Origin: Latrodectus hesperus
Taxonomy: Eukaryota; Arthropoda; Arachnida; Araneae; Theridiidae
Direction: 5' to 3'
Assembly: GCA_037975125.1 (NCBI GenBank)
Contig: CM075860.1
Location: forward strand, 19,594,822-19,658,821
Length of the DNA: 64,000 nt
Under the pieces are notes generated by a model. That model was given only the letters and a program-made list of their open reading frames with translations, did not search any database and was not told where the DNA came from. A program made the translations under genes and the position numbers. Shown piece by piece: positions 1-10,089 of this stretch. Position 1 is the stretch's first letter; every line of letters starts with the position of its first letter.

Positions 1-2022
1 GAGGAAGAAGTAAAATGTATATTAGATAGGGTAATCGAGGAAAGAGTTAAAAGGGAACAGGAAGAAAAAGAGGAAAGAGTTAGGCGAGAAATACTAGAAA
101 AAGAGGAAAGAATTAGGCGAGAAGAATTAGAAAAAGAGGAAAGAATTAGGCGTGAAGAAATAGAAAAAGAAGAAAGAATTAGACGTGAAGAAAGAGAACA
201 TATTTTAGAAATGAAACGTCTAGAAATCTCTTCAAATGCTGCAATTTCGAACACAGAATCAGTTACAAATAGGACTGAACATGCTCAAAAAATTCAATTA
301 ATGCAAATAACGCCAAAATTCGATGAAAGGAAAGATGAGATGAGTTTATACTTAATAAATTTTGAGCGTAGAGCAGAAATGGCTCATATTCCAAAAAACG
401 AATGGGTAGTTTATCTTGTAAGTGCTTTACCTTCAGAGATATCTAACATGTTAGCTAGAGAACCTCCAGAAAGGGCTGATGATTACGATTACGTGAAGGA
501 AATTATTCTTAAACGATTCAAGTTAAATAGCGAAAAATTAAGACAATTGTTTCTTAGACACCAGAAAACGTCAGACAAATCATGGAGAAATTATGCACAA
601 GAATTGAATAGTTACTTTACGGAATGGCTTACGGAATTAGAAATAACGACATTTGAACAGCTTAAGGAACTAATGGTAACAGATCAATTGAAACGTCGTG
701 TGCCAATTGAAATTAAGGAACATTTTTTGGCGGAATGGCTTAAAATAAATTCGCCGTATGATCTGGCAGAGAAAATAGATGAATATGAAAGTTTAAGAGA
801 TAGTTTTAAGACGAAAGATTTTACAAAACTCCCTCGAAATAATTTTGGTTTTCGTCAACAAAATGAAAACCGTGCCTTTAAGTTTAATGAAGTAGTTCGG
901 AATCATAAATCTCATGTTCCTAAAAGAGTCGAGAATAAAAATTCTAATTATTCACATGAAAAGGAATTCGAAAGAAGAAAACAACTCCGATGTTATGAAT
1001 GTGGTTCTTATAGTCATTTGCGGCCTCAGTGTGACAAAATAAAAAAGAACTTAGAATCGGTAGCATCCAACGAAATTGCTAGAAGTACATTTAATGAGTT
1101 GATGGCTCCTTACACTAGTATCGGCACTGTTAATGGAATTCAAATGCCAATCTTAAGAGACACTGGAGCAACTCTTGATTTGATTTGTGGAAAATACGTG
1201 AAACCTGATATGTTCACGAAGGAAAAGGTTTGGCTAAGAACACCTCTTGATGAAACTTTAGTATGCTTACCTATTGCCGAGGTTGAAATAAATTGTGAAT
1301 TAGGTCACATTTTGACAAAGGCAGCAGTTCTTCGAGATTCTTTGGATCAAGGAAGATATTTACTGGGAAACAAAACAGCCGCTTTATTTCAGGAAATTAA
1401 AAAGCATGAGGAGGTGAAAATACATATGATAAATGCTATAGAAACTCGAGCTCAAAGAAGACGGAAGGAAAATAGCACGAATAAAGAGATTATTGATTCT
1501 GAAATAGAATCTTCTAGGTCTTGCTTCCAAACTAAACAAAATGAAGAATTAGAGCAAAATACAATTTTGCCACCATTAGAAACCGAAGTTGAAGGGATGG
1601 ATTTGATAAAAACAGCTCCAGAAGAATTTGCTCGGGAACAAAAGGTGTGCGAAGATTTGAAACCTCTCTTTGAGCAAGCTAAACGACAATCTTCAAAAGA
1701 CAATAAATATATTATAATAAATCAATTGTTGTTTTATAATAAAATGGACAATAATGGAACTGTTAGAAGATTATTAGTTGTGCCCAAGAAGTTTCGCAAC
1801 CAACTAAAAGTGATCTGCCATGAGATAACTGCAGCTCATTTAGGCATAACTAAAACAAAAGATATGCTGTGCAAAACTTTCTACTGGCCTAACTGCTTTA
1901 AAGAAATTGAAAATTTTGTTAAATCTTGTGACAAATGTCAACGAGTAGGAAAACCTCAAGATAAGAAAAGGGCTCCTTTGAAACTGAGTTCCAGTAATTC
2001 CGGAAATATTTACAAGAATTAA
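1..2022 (+). CDS. Gag-protease-integrase N-terminal part of LTR retrotransposon polyprotein (5' partial)
   Basis: The frame is open from position 1, so the first ATG at 211 is internal and the true start is upstream of the window. Residues are counted from position 1. Residues 1-70 are a charged coiled coil; about 175-265 resemble the SCAN-type capsid C-terminal domain; C331, C334, H339 and C344 form a CCHC nucleic-acid-binding knuckle. The retropepsin active site DTGA starts at D387, with a GRYLLGN flap-side segment following. An integrase zinc-binding domain follows with H607, H613, C643 and C646. Gag would build the particle, the protease would cut the polyprotein, and the zinc domain belongs to the integrase that inserts the cDNA. 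The frame ends at a TAA at 2020-2022 just after the zinc domain, because the reading frame changes near 1985; the rest of integrase is in the next entry. Confidence 0.88.
   Translation, partial: EEEVKCILDRVIEERVKREQEEKEERVRREILEKEERIRREELEKEERIRREEIEKEERIRREEREHILEMKRLEISSNAAISNTESVTNRTEHAQKIQLMQITPKFDERKDEMSLYLINFERRAEMAHIPKNEWVVYLVSALPSEISNMLAREPPERADDYDYVKEIILKRFKLNSEKLRQLFLRHQKTSDKSWRNYAQELNSYFTEWLTELEITTFEQLKELMVTDQLKRRVPIEIKEHFLAEWLKINSPYDLAEKIDEYESLRDSFKTKDFTKLPRNNFGFRQQNENRAFKFNEVVRNHKSHVPKRVENKNSNYSHEKEFERRKQLRCYECGSYSHLRPQCDKIKKNLESVASNEIARSTFNELMAPYTSIGTVNGIQMPILRDTGATLDLICGKYVKPDMFTKEKVWLRTPLDETLVCLPIAEVEINCELGHILTKAAVLRDSLDQGRYLLGNKTAALFQEIKKHEEVKIHMINAIETRAQRRRKENSTNKEIIDSEIESSRSCFQTKQNEELEQNTILPPLETEVEGMDLIKTAPEEFAREQKVCEDLKPLFEQAKRQSSKDNKYIIINQLLFYNKMDNNGTVRRLLVVPKKFRNQLKVICHEITAAHLGITKTKDMLCKTFYWPNCFKEIENFVKSCDKCQRVGKPQDKKRAPLKLSSSNSGNIYKN
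64..195 (+). repeat. Four tandem 33-bp units coding a hendecad coiled-coil repeat in Gag
   Basis: Four consecutive 33-bp units (64-96, 97-129, 130-162, 163-195) encode 11-residue units of the form EKEERIRREEx. The units are in frame with Gag and differ by a few bases each. Eleven-residue periodicity is typical of a straight, right-handed coiled coil and suggests a Gag multimerisation segment. Confidence 0.85.
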
Positions 2023-4375
2023 CGTTGATGCATGTGGTCCTTTACCTATAACTTCCTGTGGTAACCGGTATATTATAACAGCCATTTGCATGTCATCCAA
2101 GTATCCAGATGCCATCCCAGTACCAGATATACGTTCTACTACTGTGATTGATGCTTTTCTTCAGATATTTAGCCGCATGGGTTTTCCTAGGGAGTTGCAA
2201 AGTGATCAAGGAACATCTTTCATGAGTGTCCTGACATCAGAATTTTTAGAAAAATTTGGTATTAAAGTTGTGCATAGTTCCGTTCAGCATCCCCAAAGCA
2301 ATCCTGTTGAGAGATTGCATAGAACTTTAAAGAGAATACTGAAAGTCCTTTGCTTAGAAAAAGGTACAGATTGGGAGAAGATTTTACCTCAGGCACTTTT
2401 TGCTCTTAGAACTTGCATTCATGATAGCACTGGATATTCTCCTGCAGAATTAGTCCATGGTCGGAACTTAAGAACACCCGTAACACTATTATATGAAAAT
2501 CTAACTGGTAAAACCATTGAAGAAGATAGTGTGATTGCTTACGTTTTTAATCTTTTAAATAGAATGAAAAGATGCCAAGAATTAGCTGTGCAAAATATGA
2601 CAGAGGCTAAAGAAAAACAGAAACTTTGGTATGACCGTAAGGCTACGAAAAGAGAATTTAAAGAAAATGATCTTGTGTTAGTTGTTGCACCTTCTAGATC
2701 AAACAAATTTTCTGTTCATTGGATAGGTCCAGGAAAAGTAGTAAAACGACTATCGGACACAAATTACGTAATACAATTTCCCGATAAGGAAAAATTACAT
2801 GTATACCATGTAAATATGTTAAAACCTTATTTTCAGCGTCCAGAAGATGTTAATTTAATTTTTACCTCTAATTCTGATAATGAAGATATTGATTCTGAGA
2901 AAGAAGATATCCCAAGTTTTGAAATTAATTCATCTACCCTTTTAGAGACTTTTCCTGAAAGCTGTTTTAATGAAAAGTTAGAGGACGATCAGAAGAAACA
3001 ATTGAGTAGACTTTTGATTCAATTTATTGATATTTTTTCAAATGAACCGGGTTGTACAGAACTGGCTGAACTGGACATCGAGTTAGAATCTAATAAATCT
3101 ATTATAGCTAAACCATATCGAATGTCCCCACGACAGACAGAAATTCTGAAATCGGAAGTAGACAAGATGTTGAAATTGAAGGTGGTGGAACCAGGTGAAT
3201 CCGATTACACATCACCTTTAATATTAGTTGAAGCTCCTGGAAAAGAACCTCGTCCGTGCATTGATTATCGCAGGTTAAATGAGGTTACCAGAACGCAATA
3301 TTATCCATTACCAAATATTGAAGAGCGTGTTGAATCCGTTTCGAAAGCGAAGTTCATATCTTTATTAGACTTAACACGAGGTTATTGGCAGATACCTTTG
3401 AGTCCTAAGGCTCAAAGATATGCTGCATTTACGACGACATTTGGAGTTTATAAACCTCTGAGAATGGCATTCGGTTTGAAGAATGCTCCTTACTATTTCA
3501 GTAAGTTAATGGCTGATTTATTAAAAAATTGCGAACATTTTGCTGTGCCTTATTTAGATGACATAGCCATATATTCACTTACCTGGTCTGATCACATCCA
3601 ACATCTTAAATGTGTTCTGGAGAAGATTCGATTTGCGAAATTGACTGTAAAACCCCTAAAGTGCAAATTCGCTCAACTTCGTGTTAAATATTTGGGACAC
3701 TTTATAGGACAAGGTCAAGGAACACCAGGTGATATTAAAGTGAAAGCCATTACCGATTTCGAACGTCCCTCAAGCAAAACCGAAGTACGAGCTTTCCTAG
3801 GTCTTGTTGGGTACTATCGCAAGTATATACCAGAATTTTCGGTAGTTGCTGCGCCTTTATCCGACCTGTTAAAAGGGAAGTCCAAGAAAGGAACTGTAAT
3901 ATGGAATAATAACTGCGAAAAGGCATTTATAGAATTAAAGAACACTTTAATAAAGAAGCCTGTACTTTACAGTCCAGACTTTCAAAAACAATTTATCATT
4001 CAATGTGATGCCTCAAACTTAGGAATAGGTGTAGTTTTATCTCAGAGAGATCAAAATGAAAATGAACACCCTATTCTATTTCTGAGTAAAAAATTTTCAA
4101 AATCTGAGAAAAATTATAGCACTATAGAAAAGGAATGTGCAGCAATAATTTTTGCTGTTACTAAATTAAAATATTATTTAGATGGTCAGTATAAATTTAT
4201 TATCGAAACTGATCATAACCCTTTAGTTTGGTTAAAACATCATACAGGATCTAATCCCAGACTTTTAAGGTGGGCTTTGGTACTTCAAAGCCTAAATTTT
4301 GATATTGTTCACAGAAAGGGCAAATTACATCAGAATGCCGATAGTCTCAGTAGAATGCTGAATAACCAAACTTAA
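1988..4375 (+). CDS. Integrase core, reverse transcriptase and RNase H part of the same Pol
   Basis: This frame is open from 1988; the first ATG at 2090 is inside integrase, so it is a continuation and not a separate gene. Integrase catalytic residues are D at 2027-2029, D at 2204-2206 (SDQG) and E at 2309-2311, with 34 residues between the last two, one fewer than the usual 35. A GPY/F-like C-terminal domain follows (IGPGKVV, about 2725-2830), then the Pol connection and the reverse transcriptase with LDLTRGYWQIPL and the catalytic YLDD at 3551-3562. RNase H follows with CDAS (D at 4007-4009), a conserved E and TDHNPL. The tail LHQNADSLSR is typical of the family. The protein would copy element RNA to DNA and integrate it. 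No other stop or frameshift is seen in this half, which suggests a young copy. Confidence 0.88.
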   Translation, partial: VPVIPEIFTRINVDACGPLPITSCGNRYIITAICMSSKYPDAIPVPDIRSTTVIDAFLQIFSRMGFPRELQSDQGTSFMSVLTSEFLEKFGIKVVHSSVQHPQSNPVERLHRTLKRILKVLCLEKGTDWEKILPQALFALRTCIHDSTGYSPAELVHGRNLRTPVTLLYENLTGKTIEEDSVIAYVFNLLNRMKRCQELAVQNMTEAKEKQKLWYDRKATKREFKENDLVLVVAPSRSNKFSVHWIGPGKVVKRLSDTNYVIQFPDKEKLHVYHVNMLKPYFQRPEDVNLIFTSNSDNEDIDSEKEDIPSFEINSSTLLETFPESCFNEKLEDDQKKQLSRLLIQFIDIFSNEPGCTELAELDIELESNKSIIAKPYRMSPRQTEILKSEVDKMLKLKVVEPGESDYTSPLILVEAPGKEPRPCIDYRRLNEVTRTQYYPLPNIEERVESVSKAKFISLLDLTRGYWQIPLSPKAQRYAAFTTTFGVYKPLRMAFGLKNAPYYFSKLMADLLKNCEHFAVPYLDDIAIYSLTWSDHIQHLKCVLEKIRFAKLTVKPLKCKFAQLRVKYLGHFIGQGQGTPGDIKVKAITDFERPSSKTEVRAFLGLVGYYRKYIPEFSVVAAPLSDLLKGKSKKGTVIWNNNCEKAFIELKNTLIKKPVLYSPDFQKQFIIQCDASNLGIGVVLSQRDQNENEHPILFLSKKFSKSEKNYSTIEKECAAIIFAVTKLKYYLDGQYKFIIETDHNPLVWLKHHTGSNPRLLRWALVLQSLNFDIVHRKGKLHQNADSLSRMLNNQT

Positions 4376-4758
4376 TTATTTTCTTTTTTCTCAGATATTC
4401 AATTAAAATGTTTTTTTTTAATACAAACTTCCATTGTTGTTACATGTGTACATAATAAAAAAATGTTTTTTATAATAAAATGTGTCTATTTGTAAGTTTA
4501 GTTAAGGTTGAAAATTCTGTTGTGTTAGATAATTATTTTGTGCTATTTTGATATAATCTTATTTTATATTTAATACTATATAATTCCATATAATTTTGTG
4601 TTTCAGCCAGAGTCCGATTGATCAGGGCTATCTGTAATACTAAATTTTGCTCTTTGTTGTTTGTGTGTGTTTTTTTCTTTTTTATTTGCAGGTTGATTTC
4701 CTTAGAATGAGAAAAAGAAAAAAAAAAAAACTCCGGGGAAGGAAGGAATAATTTAGTT
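4376..4758 (+). other. 3' noncoding region of the LTR element, with candidate polypurine tract
   Basis: AT-rich sequence after the Pol stop with no coding potential. A purine-rich run around 4707-4750 (GAGAAAAAGAAAA..., then GGGGAAGGAAGGAA) is the best candidate for the plus-strand primer. It ends about 10 bases before the inferred LTR start, which is further than usual. Confidence 0.45.
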
Positions 4759-5004
4759 TGTAATGTCTCACCATCGGCACTTTCGATTTTAAGATCCTAT
4801 GTTTTTTTTTTTGTTTTGTTTTGATTTTCAGAGAGACTCTCGTTGTACGCGAGGCAGGCGAGAGAGATTGTCGCGAACCCATACATGGCTCATTGTAAAT
4901 TTTGTTCATTTTTTAATTAAATGTGTATGTTTCAAAATTGGAGTCATTTATTTGTTTGTTTGTTTCATAACAATACATGAATTTCTGAATATAAATATAC
5001 AACA
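4759..5004 (+). repeat. Probable 3' LTR of the Gmr1-type element
   Basis: The segment starts TGTAATGTC just downstream of a purine-rich tract and ends ...ATACAACA. It contains a GC-richer patch (about 4831-4890). The other LTR is outside the window, so neither the ends nor the target duplication can be confirmed. The true end could be at 5001 or elsewhere within about 100 bases. Confidence 0.4.
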
Positions 5005-5088
5005 ATAAGTTGTGGGAAAACTAAATGTATACGCTTTACAATCAATGTATAACGATTAATTATCTACAATAAAGCCAATGATTTATAA

Positions 5089-5103
5089 ATATTTAATATA
5101 TAA
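5089..5103. repeat. Left copy of 15-bp target-site duplication of the LINE
   Basis: ATATTTAATATATAA here is repeated exactly at 10322-10336, directly outside the two ends of the non-LTR element. This fixes the element as 5104-10321. Confidence 0.9.
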
Positions 5104-5457
5104 GATGTAGATGTAGGCCGACCCACCCGAAGGTATGCGGCAAAGTCGTCGATAGTAATCCATGAGAGGAACAAGTCAGGCTAAAGACCTAAAAATCTCA
5201 TACACCCTATGGGCAAAGTATATTGAACTCGAATTGTCTATTGAGATTCGCGTGACTGGAAGATTCGCTTTTTCTATTTTTTATTTATTAATTATTATTT
5301 ATTACAACAAAAGGTTACATGTTAGATTTATATACAAAGTTAAATTATATACAGGTTAAGGTGAACAATGGTAAGAGTGTCAATTGGTTAACAGGTATAA
5401 CATATTTACAAAGGTTATTTACAATGGATATAATGTTGTGGTTAATATAATAATGTC
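5104..5457 (-). other. LINE 3' untranslated region ending in TACATC repeats
   Basis: 354 bases follow the ORF2 stop. The terminal bases, read on the minus strand, are GGCCTACATCTACATC and then the target duplication. Short terminal repeats in place of poly(A) are usual for I/R1-type elements and help the reverse transcriptase start. A conserved-looking GC-richer block lies at about 5115-5240. Confidence 0.75.
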
Positions 5458-8400
5458 TTAATCATCCTCAACTACTACTTGTTGTAGCTGGAGTTGTAGT
5501 TCTTGGTGCAGAATGTCTTTAATTCCCCGTCGGACTTTGGGATTCTTAAGCATAAGTTGAATGTCCAACTCTTGGAAGTTATTGGGAAAGTATCGTTGTC
5601 TAATCTCGTTATATTTTTGGCAGTTGTAAATTAGGTGTTCGGGATCTTGGGGGTCGCTGTCATGAGGACAAGTGTCTGTCTTGTTATGGAACCTCTTCCT
5701 GTAGGTTCCGAACGTCCCATGTCCCGTGAGCACTTGGTTTATAAAGAAGTCTGAGCTAAGTCTTTTCTTGGAAACTTTGTTGATTATATTAAATAATCTT
5801 CTGGTTTTGTTTGAGTTTTCCCAATGCGCCTGCCATCTTTCCAATTCCCATTCATCGGTGAGGGTTTTGAATTGTTGGCGACTGAGTTTGACTGTTCTGT
5901 CAATGTTACAAAGATCTGCGGCTTCTTTTGCGGCCCTGTCTGCCTCTTCATTATGTTTAATTCCTACATGGGCTTTAACCCAATGTAGGTAGAATTTGTT
6001 CGGGTTCTCTCTAGTGATGGAGATGATGTCTTGTAGTGTTTGGGTGGATAGGTTAAAGCTTTCTAATGCCATGAGGACTGACCTTGAATCGGCATGAATG
6101 TGACAGGTTGTATAATTTTTATAAATGATATACTTCATAGTCTCAAGAATCGCTAGTGCCTCGGCTTCGAAGACCGTGGCTTCGTGATTTAATTTTAGTT
6201 GTATTTTCTTAATAAGCTCTTTCTTGTGATAAATCACTGAGGCGCAACCTACATTTTGGTTGATTTTCGACCCGTCTGTATAGGCAAAAGTTTCATCATG
6301 ATTGGCATCGCTATCCCATTCAATATTGCATTTATTCCATGGTTCTACTTCCGAATGTTTTCGTGTCCAAGCATTCTTACTGTTCCAGACTTTGTTGTGT
6401 AGTCTCACACTCTCTTCCGTGTTCCAAATTTGGTGTTTCATTTTGGTAGTGGCTGCCTTAAGGTGAATGGGTACACATCCTGCTAAGACACAGAGGGCAT
6501 CTGTAGATGTCGTACGATAAGTTTTTGTTATATTGAGCAGGGCTGTTCTTTCTATTTGACTAAGTTTTTGATTTATTCTTACATTGTCTTTGTACCAGGC
6601 GGGGCACCCGTAAAGAGCAATGCTTTCTGTCACCATTTTGTAGAGGTGCTTGAGTACTGGTGGCTTTAGTCCCCAAGTTACTCTTGCAATTCTAGCAATC
6701 TTATTTTGTATATTGTTGACCTTGTTCTTAATATCATTTAGGTGAGGAATCCAAGAAAGCCTGGTGTCGAATAAAATGCCCAGGTATTTAATTTCATGGG
6801 TGTAATCAATGTTCTTTCCTTCAATCCTAATAGGGGTCTTCTGGTTATGTCCTTATTAAACGTGAAGATGGTGTATTTACATTTGTTGTGGCTTAACTTT
6901 AATCCAAATTTGTTAGTCCAGTCAGAGATAAATTTCATGGGTTGAATGGCCATCTCTGTGAATTTATAGTAAGACCTATTGCTAAGTAAGATCGCCACAT
7001 CATCGGCGAAAGCCTGACAATGTGTTTCTGGTCCGAATTCCAAGGTTAGTAGCTCATTCATAATAATGAGCCACAGAAACGGTCCGAGGCTGGACCCCTG
7101 TGGCACACCAATATTGTACTTGATCTTGCTACCACTGTGATTAAGATAGGTTCTCTCTGATAAGAATGAGCTGACCAAATGGTAAATGTTGTCTGGGAGC
7201 TTGTGTGATTGTAGAAGTGTCTTAATATCCTTCCATCGGGCGCAATTGAAGGCGTTTTTTATGTCTAATGAAATAAGACAAGTGAATTTCTTGTTCTGTT
7301 TATGTTCATTAATTCTGTTGATGATCTCTAACAGGGCATCACAGGTAGATTTGCCTTTGGTGAATCCGAACTGTTTGTCGCTAAGTAAGTTGTTAGTGTA
7401 GTAGTAGTGTTGGAGTCGATTGATTAGCAATTTGTCTAAGATTTTGCCCCAAACTGGAAGCAGGCAAATCGGTCTGTAGGATTCGCTGTGCGAAGGGTCC
7501 TTTCCCTCTTTTGGGATCAGAACAACCTTGGCTGTTTTCCAATACCGCGGAAAGATATGATATTTTAGGCACTTGTTAAATATATCTACGAACCACTCCT
7601 TGTTGCCTTTGAAAAGGGCTTCATAAACATCTAAACAGACATTGTTAAATCCTGGAGCTTTGTTTCTATTCATTCTGTGGATAATGTCAGTGACTTCCAT
7701 GATGGTGAAGTTGGGCTGTGTAACCGAGCTCGTATGGTAACTGCTAGTGTCATCTGTCTGAGTGATTGGAAAATGAAATTTGAGTATCGTGTTATAGGCT
7801 TCGTCAATGTTTTCGGTGAGGGAATTGTCTTCTCTTCTGATCATATTAATGTTGGTTTGGTTTGCGCATCTATTTCTTATGATCTTGTAATGACTGCCAA
7901 ACGCAGTGCTATTGGTGATGTTTCCTAAGTACTCTTTGAAGGCTGATTTCTTAGTCTCAATGATGTGTTTTCGGTAGATAGAGGCGGCTTGTTTGAATGC
8001 TATCTTTCTGAGTTTTCTCTGAGAGTCGTCTGTTTCCTTTTGAAATAATCTTCTGAGCGCGCGAACCCTGCTCCTTTCTATTGTAAGTTGAGTAGTCCAC
8101 CAATAGTTTGATTTAGCGGTTTGTTTCTTATTCTTTTTATTGTGTTTCTGACAAGTTAGAATGATTCTGTTTTCAATGTTCTCAATTTGTTCATCGAATT
8201 CGTGTTCTTTAATTTCTTTAAAATCGTTTGGGATAAGTTTAAGCTCCTTTTCGAAGTTAACCCAATCTAAGGTATTTTTATTCCATCTCTTGGTGCCTCG
8301 CGTTTTGTGGGCCTGATCTTGAATTGCACATAGCATCATATTGTGATCGCTCGCGGTGTAGCGGTCGCTGATTTGCCAATCAGCAATGTCGTTGCTGGTC

Positions 8401-8981
8401 AAGTTGAGGGTCAACAGTATGTCGATCCAGCTTTCGCCAATTGTGCTTGAGAAAGTTGGCAAACTGTGTGGGTTGTTTTCTACAATTAAGTTATGTTTGG
8501 AGATAAAGTCTAAGAGTGTTTCTCCCCTGAAATCTGTTCTCTTGGGTCCCCAGGCAGTTGATTTTGCGTTAAGGTCTCCGAAGATTAACCATTTAAGTTT
8601 CTGAAATTTAACTAAGTGTGGTTCAATAAGATCTAGAGCGTCCTGGATTTTCTTAGATGGTGGGCAGTAGATGGACGTTATAATATATTCAGCTTTATTA
8701 AGTTCAAGTTTAATAATTACCGTGTGCTTCTTAATCATAATAGGATGGAAGTTTAAATTATTTTTGATTATAATTGCGGCTTTAGGTTCTAAAGTGGATA
8801 TAACTTTATAGTCTTTGGGAATTCCTATAACTTTGCCATTATAATGGAATGGATCATTAATAGATAGAAGTTTAATGTCCAATTTTTTGATGTCCTCAGC
8901 TAACTGGTGATTGGCTGCACGACAATGATTGAGATTTAAGTGTGCACAATAGAAACGATCTTGTTTGACTTTAGAGTCCAT
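5458..8981 (-). pseudogene. LINE ORF2: endonuclease, reverse transcriptase, RNase H (one frameshift)
   Basis: ORF2 starts at the ATG at 8979-8981, inside the end of ORF1. The N-terminal ~230 residues are an APE-type endonuclease with NLNH, GDLNAKS, SWIDILL and SDH motifs; the usual QEP motif reads NDP (D43), so the metal-binding Glu is Asp. The reverse transcriptase follows, with GVPQGSSLGP (about 7080-7110) and catalytic FADD (about 6990-7000). Between about 6836 and 6846 the frame changes by one base; from there it is open to the stop at 5458. That part holds an RNase H domain (TDGS near 6275, then conserved E, D and VKAHVG) and a C-terminal CPH...HLIYNC motif. It would nick target DNA and copy the element RNA there. 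Without the single indel it would be about 1175 codons, a normal length, so this copy is only recently inactive or the indel is a sequencing error. Confidence 0.9.
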
Positions 8982-10089
8982 AATTAATTTTGCTCATAAG
9001 ATTATTTATCTCCTTTTTGTATATTGGGCAACTCCTATCTTTGGCCGCGTGATTAGTGTGATACTTTGTTTTGTATTTGTTGTTTGACTCGCAACAATTA
9101 TTACATTTGATTGGCTTATCGCAGTTCTTATCAATATGACTTTCTCCGCATCTGTTACAGGTTTCTTGTCCTTTACATTCGCTGGCCTTGTGGCCGTACT
9201 TAAGGCATTTAAAGCATTGTGTGATCCTAAGGTGTTCTCGGAATCTGACACTATTCCATCCGATATATAGTCGCTTTTTATTCATAATGTCATTAAAACT
9301 ATTGGGATCTACTGTAAAGATCCAATTTATACCATATTTGCTATTATAATTGTAAATAGGTGTTATGTCCGCACTCTCATTTAAGTTGTTTTGAAAAATT
9401 AATTTATCAACTATTTCTTCTTTCGTGATCTCTTTGTCAACATTATAAAGTATAATTTTCGGTTTCCTTTTTACTGGCTTACTTGGATTTAATTCCTCTC
9501 TAGTTATATCGTTTTTCTTTACCTCCTCAATGATCTTATCAATTTCCTCAGCACTTTTAGTCTCAATAATAATTCCGCCCTTTTTGATATTTTTGATGTT
9601 GGTTATGTTTAAGCCAAGTTTGGCAGGATTTATAGCTCTTTTAACTGTCTTCTTCGTGTCTTCCGAAGTTTGGTCCTTATTAGGATAAATCATAACTATG
9701 TTTTGATTTCTATTTCTAGAACGTTCTCGTCTAGCCTTAATGTCATTGTTGGTTTTCTTATTATGTTTAACCTCTTTTGAGGCCACTTCAGCGTATGTTC
9801 TGTGTGGCTCACTAAATGTAGCCCTGGCCTTAACTTCTCCTTCTAAATGAGCGTTCTTTTCTGCTAATGTCATGGCAATTTTTAACATGCCAGCCACTCC
9901 GCTCCTAATCTTTAGTGCTGCCGCACTACTAATTTTGCAAGATGCAATTGCTATTTGAAGTTCTTGTTCTATGTCAAGTAACTTGTGTATGTCTGAAGTG
10001 TGTTCTGTTCTGCCATGTGAAGTAGAAGCATCGCAACAGTAGACTTCTACCTCTCCTGTGTAATCCTCATTTGCCATTGCCATTGCCAT
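8971..10089 (-). CDS. LINE ORF1 (Gag-like RNA-binding protein)
   Basis: 372 codons, starting MAMAMAN. The middle part (about residues 200-290) resembles the RRM-like region of R1/I-group ORF1 proteins (KIILYNV...). Three Cys/His knuckles follow: C292-C305 of CX2CX4HX4C form (CFKCLKYGHKASEC), then CX2CX3HX4C (CNRCGESHIDKNC), then a wider CX2C...H...C unit. A charged basic segment (about 95-125) precedes them. ORF1 proteins of this type package the element RNA into ribonucleoprotein. The stop at 8971-8973 overlaps the ORF2 start by 11 bases, suggesting ORF2 is translated by re-initiation or frameshift. No break is seen. The start is the first of three closely spaced ATGs after the leader. Confidence 0.9.
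   Translation of the reverse strand: MAMAMANEDYTGEVEVYCCDASTSHGRTEHTSDIHKLLDIEQELQIAIASCKISSAAALKIRSGVAGMLKIAMTLAEKNAHLEGEVKARATFSEPHRTYAEVASKEVKHNKKTNNDIKARRERSRNRNQNIVMIYPNKDQTSEDTKKTVKRAINPAKLGLNITNIKNIKKGGIIIETKSAEEIDKIIEEVKKNDITREELNPSKPVKRKPKIILYNVDKEITKEEIVDKLIFQNNLNESADITPIYNYNSKYGINWIFTVDPNSFNDIMNKKRLYIGWNSVRFREHLRITQCFKCLKYGHKASECKGQETCNRCGESHIDKNCDKPIKCNNCCESNNKYKTKYHTNHAAKDRSCPIYKKEINNLMSKINYGL

Larger units (their letters stand above)
1..5004 (+). mobile_element. Ty3/gypsy-class LTR retrotransposon with integrase upstream of reverse transcriptase (Gmr1-type order), 5' end outside window
   Basis: Two long open frames give, in order, Gag with coiled coil, SCAN-like region and CCHC knuckle, protease, integrase zinc domain, integrase DDE core, GPY/F domain, reverse transcriptase and RNase H. 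Placing integrase before reverse transcriptase is the Ty1/copia order, but the reverse transcriptase (YLDD, FGLKNAP-type motifs) and the GPY/F integrase are of Ty3/gypsy type. This combination is the signature of the Gmr1 group. The 5' LTR, primer-binding site and Gag start lie before position 1. The right boundary is estimated from a purine-rich tract and a TG...CA segment and is uncertain. The only break seen is one frame change near 1985. Confidence 0.85.

Noticed and set aside
1978..1992. Programmed +1 frameshift as a confirmed feature
   Set aside because: The motif is Ty3-like but lies within integrase, where a slip would serve no known purpose; a one-base indel is simpler. Kept only as a finding.
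4682..5008. Small frames in the LTR region
   Set aside because: They lie in the inferred LTR and polypurine tract and have no protein character.
9006..9251. Separate 81-codon gene inside ORF1
   Set aside because: Alternative-frame shadow of the LINE ORF1 knuckle region.
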